Positions 39,266 to 47,314 of a DNA stretch of 64,000 nucleotides are shown in pieces (positions within the stretch are counted from its first letter, which is position 1; every line of letters begins with the position of its first letter). Below the pieces are notes generated by a model. It was given only the letters and a program-made list of their open reading frames with translations, did not search any database and was not told the origin of the DNA. Source of the DNA: Burkholderiales bacterium (lineage in GTDB: Bacteria > Pseudomonadota > Gammaproteobacteria > Burkholderiales > Burkholderiaceae_C); contig JADJCH010000014.1 of NCBI GenBank assembly GCA_016703325.1, positions 25,063-89,062 of the forward strand. Direction: 5' to 3'. A program made the position numbers and the translations under genes.

Positions 39266-40415
39266 GGCGGGGAGGGGATGGCGGGGATGGTGGGAGTGGC
39301 GGGAATGGGGGCGGGGCAGGGGCCGGTGGGGGTGTCGACAGGGGGGAGGTGGTTGGGGGCAGTGCGCGTTCGGGGAAGGGCCAGGGGCGCGGCGGCGGTG
39401 GCGCGGCCGGTCGGCTGGGCCGCACCGGCTGACGCACCGGGGTGGACGGTGGGGTGGGCACCGGGGTGGGAGGCAGGGAGGGCATGGGCAGGGGCTGCGA
39501 CAGCCGGTGCGCCAGCGGCAGGCCCAGGGCGCTGCGCAGGTCGAGCTCCAGCGGCTGTGCCAGCGGCGGGCCGCGGCGTTTGAGGAGTTCCAGCTGCAGT
39601 TGGCCGGGCTGCAGCGCGTCGGCCCGGCAGGCCAGGCGCAGCGCCGCGGGGGAGGACTGCGCCGCAGCCGCCAGCGGCCGCAGCACCCACAGCAGCACCG
39701 GGCGGCCCTGTGCCGCCAGGTGCAGCCGGCGCAGGTGCATGCCCAGCCGGCCTTGTTTCGCCAGGCCGGAGTTCGCCGGGCCTGTGGACAAGGTTGTGGA
39801 GTGGCTGTGTGAAGGGCGTGGAGGGACTCCTCGCCGATGTGTGGGCAACCCTGTGGGCAAGGCTGTGGGCAGGCCTGTGGAGAGGCGGTGGGGGGGGTGT
39901 GGGGCGGCGGTGGATGGCTGCGGCGGGCGGGCGCTGCCGTTGGCGTGGCCGTGGGCTTGGGGGGCCGCTGCGGGGCCCCAGGCCCACCAGATCACCGCGG
40001 CGGCGGCGCCGCTGCGCAGGGCCTGCTCGGCCGCCCAGGCGCCTTCGGCCTCGGCGTCGGTTTCCACCCAGAGCAGGCGCGGCAGCGCCAGGCCGAGGGC
40101 GGCCAGCCCGGGGGCGTAGGTGCGCCAGGGACCGGGGCTGCCGATGCAGACCACCTCCCGCCCTGGTTCGCCCGGCCGGCCCTGGGTCAGCCGGGCCAGC
40201 ACCGGGGCCAGCAACCGCCATTCACCCTGACCGGGTTCGGCCAGCAGCAGCTCGGTGAGCCACCCCAGCGGCCAGCCGCCACCGGGCAGTTGTGCGTCCA
40301 GCGCCGCATGCCCGCTGGGGCAGGTGGGCATGGGAGTGCTGTCGAGCTGGTCGGCTCGCCACAACCCGGCGGGCCAAGGCTGGCCTTGCAGGCGGTGGAT
40401 GGGGGCGGTGGACAT
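39198..40415 (-). CDS. imuA: ImuA, RecA-like SOS mutagenesis protein
   Basis: ImuA is a RecA/SulA-related partner of ImuB. The product of about 405 residues has the family start (GLWRADQLDS, then GHAALDAQLPGGGWPLGWLTELLL, about residue 33-56) and core strands EVVCIGSPGPWRTYAPGLAA and LLWVETDAEAEGAWAAEQAL. It has two unusual parts: an internal low-complexity insertion (about 155-220) encoded by CTGTGG-type repeats, and a Pro-rich C-terminal tail of about 90 residues. ATG 40415 (MSTAPIHRLQ) is chosen; ATG 40424 is an alternative. A perfect LexA box lies just upstream. Confidence 0.88.
   Translation of the reverse strand: MSTAPIHRLQGQPWPAGLWRADQLDSTPMPTCPSGHAALDAQLPGGGWPLGWLTELLLAEPGQGEWRLLAPVLARLTQGRPGEPGREVVCIGSPGPWRTYAPGLAALGLALPRLLWVETDAEAEGAWAAEQALRSGAAAAVIWWAWGPAAAPQAHGHANGSARPPQPSTAAPHPPHRLSTGLPTALPTGLPTHRRGVPPRPSHSHSTTLSTGPANSGLAKQGRLGMHLRRLHLAAQGRPVLLWVLRPLAAAAQSSPAALRLACRADALQPGQLQLELLKRRGPPLAQPLELDLRSALGLPLAHRLSQPLPMPSLPPTPVPTPPSTPVRQPVRPSRPAAPPPPRPWPFPERALPPTTSPLSTPPPAPAPPPFPPLPPSPPSPPRHERPVVVPAPAAPAAGRPGALA
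39781..39902. repeat. CTGTGG-type short repeats inside imuA
   Basis: About seven imperfect copies of a unit like CTGTGGGCAAG or CTGTGGACAAG occur at 12-20 base intervals on the plus strand. They encode the variable LSTG/GLPT-type linker of ImuA read on the minus strand. Confidence 0.6.
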
Positions 40416-40438
40416 GGATGGCATGCAGGGTCATGAGA

Positions 40439-40454
40439 CTGTATTTTTATACAG
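40439..40454. promoter_or_regulatory. LexA (SOS) box of the imuA-imuB-dnaE2 cassette
   Basis: CTGTATTTTTATACAG matches the LexA consensus CTGT-N8-ACAG exactly, with an A/T-only centre in a GC-rich region. It lies 24 bases upstream of the imuA start at 40415 (15 from the alternative at 40424). LexA bound here would block transcription of the three mutagenesis genes until DNA damage. Confidence 0.92.
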
Positions 40455-40650
40455 TCTTTGACGGGAAGGCAACCTCTGCAGCCTTTGTCCTGAGTGCATT
40501 TGTGTTCGCGCGTGAAGCTGCTTCGCACTCTGTTGCGATCCTGTGTCCGGCAGGTGAAGCCGTTCGCTGCAGGCAGCCTGTTCGCTGTTTGGAGGCCGGA
40601 GCCGGTCCCTAAGCTGGGGTTTCGATCAACCAGCTGGAAAGGACGGCGTC

Positions 40651-41259
40651 ATGAACATCGGCAATGTGGGCTCGGCAGGCAACGCCTGGGCCACGCAGAT
40701 GCAGCGCGGCGGGCCACCGCCGGGCGCGCGCATGCAGGCAGGGATGCAGGCAGGGCAGGGCGCCCAGGGTGCCCAAAGCATGGAGGAGTTGTTTGCCCAG
40801 ATCGACAGCGACGGAGACGGCAACATCACGCAGGGCGAGTTCGAGGCCTTCAAACCGACCGAGTCGTCCGACTCGTCATCTGCGGCCTCATCCTTCAACG
40901 TCGAGAGGTCCACCTCCGACTTTGCTGCGCAAAGGGGTGGCGGCCCGGGGGGCATGCACGGACCGGGTGGACCCCCGCCGGGTCCGCCGCCCGGGGACAT
41001 GGGCAGCAGCGATCCGCTGGCCTCGCTGGACAGCGATGAGGACGGTGCCATCAGTGCCGAGGAGTTCGGCCTGGAAGGCGCGACGGCTCAGCTGCAGCAG
41101 CTGTTCGATGCCATCGACGGCGACGAAGATGGTTCGCTGAGCACTGCGGAGCTCAAGAGTTTCCATGAGCAGATGCAGGCCCTGCAGGTGCAGCACTATG
41201 CGCAGGTGGCGGCCAACGGAACAACTGCCGCTGCCGCTGTGGTGGGTACGGCGGCCTGA
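40651..41259 (+). CDS. EF-hand calcium-binding protein
   Basis: The 202-residue protein has three EF-hand loops: DSDGDGNITQGE (about residue 52), DSDEDGAISAEE (about 129) and DGDEDGSLSTAE (about 155), each with acidic residues at the chelating positions and Glu at position 12. Between the first and second is a Gly/Pro/Met-rich low-complexity stretch. I see no clear signal peptide; the N-terminus is Gly/Gln/Met-rich. The ATG at 40651 follows a GGAAAGGA ribosome site. Function unknown; calcium sensing or buffering is the family expectation. It stands alone upstream of ettA. Confidence 0.82.
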   Translation: MNIGNVGSAGNAWATQMQRGGPPPGARMQAGMQAGQGAQGAQSMEELFAQIDSDGDGNITQGEFEAFKPTESSDSSSAASSFNVERSTSDFAAQRGGGPGGMHGPGGPPPGPPPGDMGSSDPLASLDSDEDGAISAEEFGLEGATAQLQQLFDAIDGDEDGSLSTAELKSFHEQMQALQVQHYAQVAANGTTAAAAVVGTAA

Positions 41260-41363
41260 GGCTGGCCCAACAGGCTCAACAGGTCCAACGGGGCCAACCG
41301 AGCGATCGAGGTGCGGAACAGCGACAATAACGGGTTGCCAACCGCCCTCGAACAGTTCCAGAC

Positions 41364-43028
41364 ATGGCTCAATACGTCTTCACCATGAACCGCGTCGGCA
41401 AGATCGTGCCGCCGAAGCGGCAGATCCTGAAGGACATCTCGCTGTCCTTCTTCCCCGGCGCCAAGATCGGCGTGCTTGGCCTGAACGGCTCGGGCAAGTC
41501 GACATTGCTCAAGATCATGGCCGGTCTCGACAAGGACATCGAGGGCGAGGCTTATCCGATGCCGGGTCTGAAGATCGGCTACCTGCCGCAGGAGCCGCAG
41601 CTCGCGCCCGAGGAAACGGTGCGCGAGGCCGTTGAGAAGGGCATCGGCGGCGTGCTCGCCGCCAAGAAGCGGCTGGACGAGGTTTACGCCGCCTATGCCG
41701 AAGAGGATGCCGACTTCGACGCGCTGGCCGCCGAACAGGCCGAGCTGGAGGCCATCATCGCCGCCGCCGGTTCCGAGAACACCGACCTGCAGCTGGAGCT
41801 GGCCGCCGACGCGCTGCGCCTGCCGCCCTGGGATGCGGTGATCGGCGTGCTCTCCGGCGGTGAGAAGCGCCGCGTCGCGCTGTGTCGCCTGCTGCTGTCC
41901 AAGCCGGACATGCTGCTGCTGGACGAGCCGACCAACCACCTGGATGCCGAGTCGGTGGAGTGGCTGGAGCAGTTCCTGCAGCGTTTCCCGGGCACCGTGG
42001 TGGCCATCACCCACGACCGCTACTTCCTGGACAACGCGGCCGAGTGGATCCTGGAACTCGACCGCGGCTTCGGCCACCCCTACAAGGGCAACTACTCCGA
42101 CTGGCTGGACCAGAAGGAGCGCCGCCTGGAGGTGGAGCAGAAGAAGGAAGACGCCCGCATCAAGGCGATGAAGGAGGAACTCAAGTGGGTGCGCTCCAAC
42201 GCCAAGGGGCGCCAGGCCAAGAGCAAGGCGCGCCTGGCGCGCTTCGAGGAGCTGAGCGATGTCGACTACCAGCGCCGCAACGAGACCAACGAGATCTTCA
42301 TCCCGGTGGCCGAGCGCCTGGGCAACGAGGTGATCGAGTTCAAGGGCGTCTCCAAGAGCTTCGGTGACCGCCTGCTGATCGACAACCTGAGCTTCAAGGT
42401 GCCGCCGGGCGCGATCGTCGGCATCATCGGCCCGAACGGCGCCGGCAAGTCGACGCTGTTCCGCATGATCCAGGGCGTGGAGCAGCCGGATGCGGGCGAG
42501 GTGGTGATCGGCAAGACCGCCAAGCCGACCTTTGTCGACCAGAGCCGCGATGCGCTGGCGGCCGACAAGACGGTGTGGGAGGACGTGTCGGGTGGGCTGG
42601 ACAACATCGTCGTCGGCCCCTTCGTGATGCCCTCGCGCGCCTACCTGGGCCGCTTCAACTTCAAGGGCAACGATCAGCAGAAGCTGGTGGGCAACCTCTC
42701 CGGTGGTGAGCGCGGCCGCCTTCACCTGGCCAAGACGCTGGCCCTGGGGGGCAACGTGCTGATGCTGGACGAACCGTCCAACGACCTGGACGTCGAAACC
42801 CTGCGCGCGCTGGAAGAGGCGCTGCTGGAGTTCGCCGGTTCGGCCATGGTGATCAGCCACGACCGCTGGTTCCTGGACCGCATCTGCACCCACATCCTGG
42901 CCTGCGAGGGGGACTCGCAATGGTTCTTCTACAACGGCAACTTCCACGAGTACGAAGAAGACAAGAAGAAGCGCCTCGGCGAGGAGGGTGCACGGCCCAA
43001 GCGGGTGCGCTACAAGGCCTTGAAGTGA
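41364..43028 (+). CDS. ettA: Energy-dependent translational throttle protein EttA (ABC-F)
   Basis: EttA binds the ribosomal E site and gates entry into elongation according to ATP/ADP levels. The 554-residue product has two ABC domains with no membrane part: Walker A GLNGSGKSTLL and GPNGAGKSTLF, signatures LSGGEKRRVALCRL and LSGGERGRLHLAKTL, and Walker B LLLLDEPTNHLD and VLMLDEPSNDLD. The arm that contacts ribosomal protein L1 and the linker that interacts with P-site tRNA (KGNYSDWLDQKERRLEVEQK) are present. It is full-length and monocistronic. Confidence 0.96.
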   Translation: MAQYVFTMNRVGKIVPPKRQILKDISLSFFPGAKIGVLGLNGSGKSTLLKIMAGLDKDIEGEAYPMPGLKIGYLPQEPQLAPEETVREAVEKGIGGVLAAKKRLDEVYAAYAEEDADFDALAAEQAELEAIIAAAGSENTDLQLELAADALRLPPWDAVIGVLSGGEKRRVALCRLLLSKPDMLLLDEPTNHLDAESVEWLEQFLQRFPGTVVAITHDRYFLDNAAEWILELDRGFGHPYKGNYSDWLDQKERRLEVEQKKEDARIKAMKEELKWVRSNAKGRQAKSKARLARFEELSDVDYQRRNETNEIFIPVAERLGNEVIEFKGVSKSFGDRLLIDNLSFKVPPGAIVGIIGPNGAGKSTLFRMIQGVEQPDAGEVVIGKTAKPTFVDQSRDALAADKTVWEDVSGGLDNIVVGPFVMPSRAYLGRFNFKGNDQQKLVGNLSGGERGRLHLAKTLALGGNVLMLDEPSNDLDVETLRALEEALLEFAGSAMVISHDRWFLDRICTHILACEGDSQWFFYNGNFHEYEEDKKKRLGEEGARPKRVRYKALK

Positions 43029-43123
43029 GGCACGGCGCCCATCGTTGGTGTCAGGGTCTTCGGCGGGCGTTGAACCTGCCGTTTTCGGGTAAATTGAACT
43101 GAATTCCCGCTCGGAGCACAGCC

Positions 43124-43462
43124 ATGAAACAAATCACCGCCGTCATCAAACCCTTCAAGCTCGAAGAAGTGCGTGAAGCACTGGCCGACGTGGGCATCAC
43201 CGGCCTGACGGTCACGGAAGTCAAGGGCTTCGGCCGCCAGAAGGGCCACACCGAGCTGTACCGCGGCGCAGAGTACGTGGTCGACTTCCTGCCCAAGGTC
43301 AAGCTGGAGGTGGTGGTGAAGACCGAGGACGTGGACCGCTGCATCGAGGCCATCGTCAAGGCGGCCAAGACCGGCAAGATCGGCGACGGCAAGATCTTCG
43401 TGACACCGGTGGAGCAGGTGGTGCGCATCCGCACCGGAGAGACCAACGAACAGGCCGTCTGA
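43124..43462 (+). CDS. glnB: Nitrogen regulatory protein PII
   Basis: This 112-residue trimeric signal protein reports 2-oxoglutarate and glutamine levels to glutamine synthetase adenylylation and NtrB. Tyr51, the uridylylation site in the T-loop (HTELYRGAEYVVDFLPK), is present, as are the B- and C-loop signatures (TGKIGDGKIFV; VVRIRTGE). GlnB is preferred over GlnK because no amtB is adjacent, but sequence alone does not separate them. A hairpin follows at 43489-43518. Confidence 0.92.
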   Translation: MKQITAVIKPFKLEEVREALADVGITGLTVTEVKGFGRQKGHTELYRGAEYVVDFLPKVKLEVVVKTEDVDRCIEAIVKAAKTGKIGDGKIFVTPVEQVVRIRTGETNEQAV

Positions 43463-43488
43463 TCGCCCTGAGTCTGCGGCGCCTGCCT

Positions 43489-43518
43489 CACAACGGCCAC
43501 CCTCGGGTGGCCGTTGTG
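43489..43518. terminator. Bidirectional hairpin between glnB and the LOG gene
   Basis: A perfect 13-bp inverted repeat (CACAACGGCCACC with GGTGGCCGTTGTG) has a 4-base loop. No T-run follows, but it lies between convergent genes, as expected for a shared terminator. Confidence 0.65.
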
Positions 43519-43553
43519 CCGATGGGGCCTCAGATGGTCTGATTGTCAGATCG

Positions 43554-44150
43554 TCAGATGCGCGTGAAATCCGTGCCTTGCGCTGGGGCGGAATTCTGGT
43601 TTCCCCAGAGCCCTGCGAGGGTGCCGACGAGGGATTCCACCGAATCGTGCGACTGCAGCACCGCCATCTGCTCGGCGCTGACGAAGCCTGCTGCCTGGGT
43701 GTGCGCCATGAACTGGAGCAGGGGCTGGTAGAAGCCCGCCACATTCAGCAGCGCCACGGGTTTGTGGTGGTAGCCCAGGTGCTGCCAGGTCCAGACCTCG
43801 AACAACTCTTCCAGCGTGCCGATGCCGCCCGGCAGCGCCACGAAGGCGTCCGCGGCCTCGGCCATGCGCTGCTTGCGTTCATGCATGGTCTGCACCACCA
43901 CCAGTTCGGTCAGCCCGGCATGACCCACCTCCCGTCGCATCAGGGAGTCCGGGATCACGCCCAGCACTTTTCCGCCGGCGGCCAGAACGGCATCGGCGAC
44001 GATGCCCATCAAGCCGACTCGGCCGCCTCCGTAGACCAGCCGCCAGCCCTGGTGGCCGATGGCCTGTCCCAGCAGGTGCGCGGCTTCGCTGTACGCAGGG
44101 TTATGGCCCTCGCGGGAGCCGCAGTACACGCAGACGGAGCGCCGGGTCAT
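43554..44150 (-). CDS. LOG-family nucleotide 5'-monophosphate phosphoribohydrolase (TIGR00730)
   Basis: The 198-residue Rossmann protein carries the LOG signatures GGGRVGLMG (about residue 42) and PGGIGTLEELFEVW (about 107). Family members release the base from cytokinin-type or other nucleoside monophosphates. In bacteria they are often annotated as putative lysine decarboxylases, which is wrong for these motifs. The ATG at 44150 was chosen; an upstream frame to 44225 lacks family sequence. It may be transcribed after dgkA (28-base gap). Confidence 0.9.
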   Translation of the reverse strand: MTRRSVCVYCGSREGHNPAYSEAAHLLGQAIGHQGWRLVYGGGRVGLMGIVADAVLAAGGKVLGVIPDSLMRREVGHAGLTELVVVQTMHERKQRMAEAADAFVALPGGIGTLEELFEVWTWQHLGYHHKPVALLNVAGFYQPLLQFMAHTQAAGFVSAEQMAVLQSHDSVESLVGTLAGLWGNQNSAPAQGTDFTRI

Positions 44151-44178
44151 GGCTCTGTGCCTTTCGTCTTCAGTGGGT

Positions 44179-44559
44179 TCAGCCCAGCCAGCGCCGCCAC
44201 AGCGCGCTGCCCCAGACCAGGGCACACAACAGCAGTGCGATCAGCACTGCAGCACTGCCGTAGTCCTTGGCCCTTTTGGAGAGGTCGTGCAGATCGAAGG
44301 AGATGCGGTCCACCACCGCCTCGATGGCCGAGTTCAGCAACTCCACGATCAACAGCAGCAGCACACTTCCGACCAGCAGGCAGACCTCGACCCAGTTGCG
44401 TCCCAGCCAGGGCGCCAGCGGCAGCAACAGCACGGCCAGCCAGACTTCCTGTCGAAAGGCACTCTCGGTGGCATAGGCGCTGCGCAGTCCCTGCGCGGAA
44501 TAGCCGGCGGCATGAACGATGCGGTCCAGGCCGCTGCGGCCCTTGTGTGGATTTGACAT
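44179..44559 (-). CDS. dgkA: Diacylglycerol kinase DgkA
   Basis: This small inner-membrane enzyme phosphorylates diacylglycerol to phosphatidate, recycling lipid. The 126 residues have three membrane helices and the prokaryotic DgkA signature ELLNSAIEAVVDRIS followed by KRAKDYGSAAV (about residues 69-100) with the catalytic Glu. It begins 22 bases after the RDD gene stop. Confidence 0.94.
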   Translation of the reverse strand: MSNPHKGRSGLDRIVHAAGYSAQGLRSAYATESAFRQEVWLAVLLLPLAPWLGRNWVEVCLLVGSVLLLLIVELLNSAIEAVVDRISFDLHDLSKRAKDYGSAAVLIALLLCALVWGSALWRRWLG

Positions 44560-44581
44560 GCGGCGGGATTGTGCCTGCCGA

Positions 44582-45106
44582 TCAGCGCGGCGGAAGTGTG
44601 ATCACCCGTGTGCCGCAGATCAGGTCGTGCAGAGCCTGGCGCTCTGGAAGGACATGGGCCAACGCAGCGTACATCAGCATTCCCGCCGTCAGCAGGCTGA
44701 AGATGGCCGCGGTGCCGTGCAGTCCGAGCAGCTGCGAGACCAGCAAGGCAGGCAGGCACCACAGCCAGCCCAGCAGATACCGGGCGCTCGCACGCAGCCA
44801 GCCCAGCCGTGCGCCGGTGGCGGTGGTCACCTTCAGGCGCCAGGTGCGGGTGGCGACGGTCTGACCCCCATGGGTCCAGAACCAGACAAAGTACAACCAG
44901 AACAGCAGGAACACGAACACCTGCAATCCACTGCGGCCCTGCAGGGCATGGCGCTGCTGGGTGATCAGCGCGTACAGAAAACCTCCCAGCATCACCACGC
45001 CGAAAAGCAGCACGCCTTCATAGAGCAAGGCTGCCAGGCGGCGCCAGTAGCCCGGGGGCTGGCCGCGGGCCTCGTTCGCTTCGTTGGGGGAGACGGATTC
45101 GGTCAT
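44582..45106 (-). CDS. RDD family membrane protein
   Basis: The 174-residue protein has about four hydrophobic segments. The family motif is modified: the first region reads WRRLAALLYEG with Glu in place of Asp, and later GQTVATRTWRLKV and ALHDLICGTRVI match conserved RDD blocks. The function of most RDD proteins is unknown; some relate to ion antiport. The ATG at 45106 (MTESVSPNEAN) is preferred. A hairpin-forming inverted repeat lies at 45148-45176, between this gene and the DUF3106 gene upstream. Confidence 0.85.
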   Translation of the reverse strand: MTESVSPNEANEARGQPPGYWRRLAALLYEGVLLFGVVMLGGFLYALITQQRHALQGRSGLQVFVFLLFWLYFVWFWTHGGQTVATRTWRLKVTTATGARLGWLRASARYLLGWLWCLPALLVSQLLGLHGTAAIFSLLTAGMLMYAALAHVLPERQALHDLICGTRVITLPPR

Positions 45107-45147
45107 GGGGCCGGAACGCGACAGGGTCAGGGTCACGCAGGGAAGGA

Positions 45148-45176
45148 TCATCGATGCGGAGGATATCCGCCGATGA
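45148..45176. terminator. Hairpin between the DUF3106 and RDD genes
   Basis: TCATCG and GCGGA pair with TCCGC and CGATGA around a 5-base loop, with a 2-base bulge. There is no T-run, so this could be a transcript-stabilising hairpin rather than a terminator. Confidence 0.4.
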
Positions 45177-45187
45177 GGCCGTTGACC

Positions 45188-45934
45188 TCAGTGCTGCGTG
45201 CTGTCGATCGTCGGCAGGGCTGCTGCAGCCTGCGGTCCGCGCTGCGGCAGCAGGGTGTGGCGATCGACGAAGTCTGAATTCGTGGCGATCTTCGGCATGC
45301 CCGCCTGCTGGTGTCTTGGGGGGACCGGTTGCTGGGTGATGGGCCGGGTGCTGGCACCCACACGGGCCTGCACCGTGCCTGGGGCGACCACTCGAGCGGC
45401 CGTTGGAGGGGGCATGGCCTTCGCGGTGGCAACGGTCGGCGATCCATTCTTGGGGGTGAGCGCCACCGGAGGAGCCACCGGTGCCGGCTGGGCCCTCTGG
45501 CTGGCCTTGTCAGCCAGCGCCTTGCGTTGCTCCTCGGGAAGTGCCAGATAGGCTTCCCAGAGGGACTGACTGTCCCCGCCCACCAGACGGCGGGTCTTTT
45601 CGTAGCGCACTCGGGCTGCGTTGCGCTCGGCCGTGCTCATCCCGGCCCATTCCGTCATGCGCGCCTGCAGGCGAATCTGCTGTTCCTTGGGCAAGGTTGG
45701 GAATCGACCCGCGATTTCCAGCCACTTCTTCTTGCGCAGGGGATCAATGGTCTGCCACTGGCCTTGCAACGGCTGCAGGCTCAAGCGCTGCGCAGGGGTC
45801 AGTTCGGCCCAGGTGGGACCCTGTCCGGGTGGATTGGCGTTGACAGGCGGACTCAGCCAGACCCAACCGGCGAGCACAATCGCCCACATTCCCGACAGTC
45901 GGTGGATCCGCCAAGATCTCCTGTGCAACTGCAT
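45188..45934 (-). CDS. DUF3106 domain protein
   Basis: The 248-residue protein has an N-terminal hydrophobic signal (MWAIVLAGWVWLSPPVNA, about 16-33) and the DUF3106 region with repeated WxxLTPAQR/L-type units (WAELTPAQRLSLQPL, then WLEIAGRFPTLPKEQQIRLQ, then WAGMSTAERNAARVRYE). The C-terminal half is Pro- and Ala-rich and probably disordered. It is likely exported; function unknown. It follows the DUF3619 gene with a 3-base gap, in the same operon as the sigma factor. Confidence 0.82.
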   Translation of the reverse strand: MQLHRRSWRIHRLSGMWAIVLAGWVWLSPPVNANPPGQGPTWAELTPAQRLSLQPLQGQWQTIDPLRKKKWLEIAGRFPTLPKEQQIRLQARMTEWAGMSTAERNAARVRYEKTRRLVGGDSQSLWEAYLALPEEQRKALADKASQRAQPAPVAPPVALTPKNGSPTVATAKAMPPPTAARVVAPGTVQARVGASTRPITQQPVPPRHQQAGMPKIATNSDFVDRHTLLPQRGPQAAAALPTIDSTQH

Positions 45935-45937
45935 GCC

Positions 45938-46447
45938 TCACTCCTGCTCGGCAGCCGGGGGCAGGGGGGTCACGAGGAACTCGCTGAAGCCCGGGTCGGT
46001 ATAAGCGGCCGGGGGCAACTCGTCACCCAGCAGGGCTGCGTCGATTTCAGCAGTCGCGGAGATCTGCTCCGAAGCGCGCCATTCATCGATGCCGATCAGC
46101 CCCGCAACCAGCAACAACAAGGGGATGAGGACGCCCAAGCGCATCCACCAGGCTTCGTCCTGCTCCGGGCGACCGCCGCGCAACGCCATCGCACCCGAGG
46201 AGGGGTCGAGCTGGACCATCTCGGCGGTTGGAATCCGGGGGGCAACGGCCGGTTGACGGCGCTTGCCTGCAGCTTGCCGGGCCTGGTCCATGGCCTGGAG
46301 TCGGGCGATCCTCAATCGCTCCTCGATGTCGTGACCCACAGCCAAGCTGCCGCCTTGCAGCCTGGCGGCCACACGCAGGCCGAACCTGGCCTCCAGTGCG
46401 GCCGCTTCGGCGGACGACAGGTGACGTGGGGTCAATGGCGAGTTCAC
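45938..46447 (-). CDS. DUF3619 family membrane protein
   Basis: The 169-residue protein has a cytoplasmic N-terminal half (ALEARFGLRVAARLQGG, then IEERLRIARLQAMDQAR), one membrane helix (LGVLIPLLLLVAGLIGI, about 102-118) and an acidic C-terminal part. The start is a GTG at 46447 that overlaps the stop of the sigma factor gene as GTGA. Position directly after an ECF sigma factor suggests a regulatory partner such as an anti-sigma factor, but that is inference; the family is uncharacterised. Confidence 0.8.
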   Translation of the reverse strand: MNSPLTPRHLSSAEAAALEARFGLRVAARLQGGSLAVGHDIEERLRIARLQAMDQARQAAGKRRQPAVAPRIPTAEMVQLDPSSGAMALRGGRPEQDEAWWMRLGVLIPLLLLVAGLIGIDEWRASEQISATAEIDAALLGDELPPAAYTDPGFSEFLVTPLPPAAEQE

Positions 46448-47010
46448 AGCGAGATTCCCTTGATTTTCAGAGCCTGCGCCAGCGTGTGCACAGCCCGAGA
46501 GCAATGTGTCTTGACGCTGCCTTCCGAGCAGCCCATGGCCGCAGCGGTTTCTGCAACATCCATCTCTTCCCAGTAACGCATCAGAAAGGCTTCCCGTTGA
46601 CGCGTGGGTAGCCTGGAAATTTCCGCCTCGATGGCGCGCAAGATCTGTGCGCGTTCGAACTGCTCCGCGGTGCTTTCGGTCGCGGTCGAGCCGCTCTGGT
46701 CCTCCAGCATCTCCAGCAGGTCAAAGTCCGGATCCCCGTCGGGGGACTCGAACTCGGAGAAAAGGTTCATCACGCCCCTGCGCACCTTTTGATGGCGAAA
46801 CCAGTCCATGGTGGCGTTGGACAGGATGCGCTGGAACAGCATGGGCCATTCGGCCGGCGTCCGATCCCCGTAGCGCTGCGCCAAACGGATCATGGCGTCC
46901 TGCACGATGTCCAGCGCAGCGTCCTCATCGCGGACCGCATAGACGGTGCGTTTGAAGGCGCGCTTCTCGACGGCTTGAAGGAAGTCGGAGAGGTCTTGTT
47001 CTGCGGACAA
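46444..47010 (-). CDS. RNA polymerase ECF-type sigma factor
   Basis: The 188-residue protein has sigma region 2 (FKRTVYAVRDEDAALDIVQDAMIRLAQRY, here in two parts, about 18-46) and region 4 (SRLPTRQREAFLMRYWEE, then VAETAAAMGCSEGSVKTHCSRA, about 134-175). The start appears to be a TTG at 47010; no in-frame ATG or GTG lies near. It leads an operon with DUF3619 and DUF3106 genes. The target promoters are unknown. Confidence 0.87.
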   Translation of the reverse strand: MSAEQDLSDFLQAVEKRAFKRTVYAVRDEDAALDIVQDAMIRLAQRYGDRTPAEWPMLFQRILSNATMDWFRHQKVRRGVMNLFSEFESPDGDPDFDLLEMLEDQSGSTATESTAEQFERAQILRAIEAEISRLPTRQREAFLMRYWEEMDVAETAAAMGCSEGSVKTHCSRAVHTLAQALKIKGISL

Positions 47011-47314
47011 AGGGGGTGGGCAGCGCGGGGCTGCGGCGACACAAAGGCAGCCGGAATTATGTCATCGGGGTGTCGGCCTCCCACCACAGGCGCTGCCATG
47101 AGAGGAAACCCGCGCAGACAGTGCAATAATCCCATTCCCGCACACCGTGCGGGTCATGGTCAGTTTCGGACACCCGACCCCGGGTGCCTTCGTTTTTGAC
47201 CGCGCAGGCCCCGATTCCGCCCCACAAGGGCGAGTCGGCTTGCCCCGTTCGGGTGAGCTGACGTGAGAAGGGGCACCGTTCGATTTTCGTCAGAGAAAAC
47301 CCGAAAGGTTCACC
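47011..47314 (+). promoter_or_regulatory. ilvI leader region
   Basis: This 304-base gap lies between the divergent sigma factor gene and ilvI. It holds a hairpin CCCGCAC/GTGCGGG near 47138-47154 and an intrinsic-terminator-like hairpin CACCCG/CGGGTG (47171-47186) followed by CCTTCG and five T. It could attenuate ilvI expression. No leader peptide rich in Ile, Val or Leu was found ahead of it. A TGCAATAAT sequence near 47123 is a possible extended -10 box. Confidence 0.4.

Noticed and set aside
39781..39902. Possible origin or DnaA-box cluster
   Set aside because: Only one copy comes near the DnaA box, the region is inside imuA, and none of the usual origin genes is close.
47100..47260. Possible ilv leader peptide
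   Set aside because: Short frames ending before ilvI do not show runs of Ile, Val or Leu codons, so a peptide-based attenuator is not supported here.
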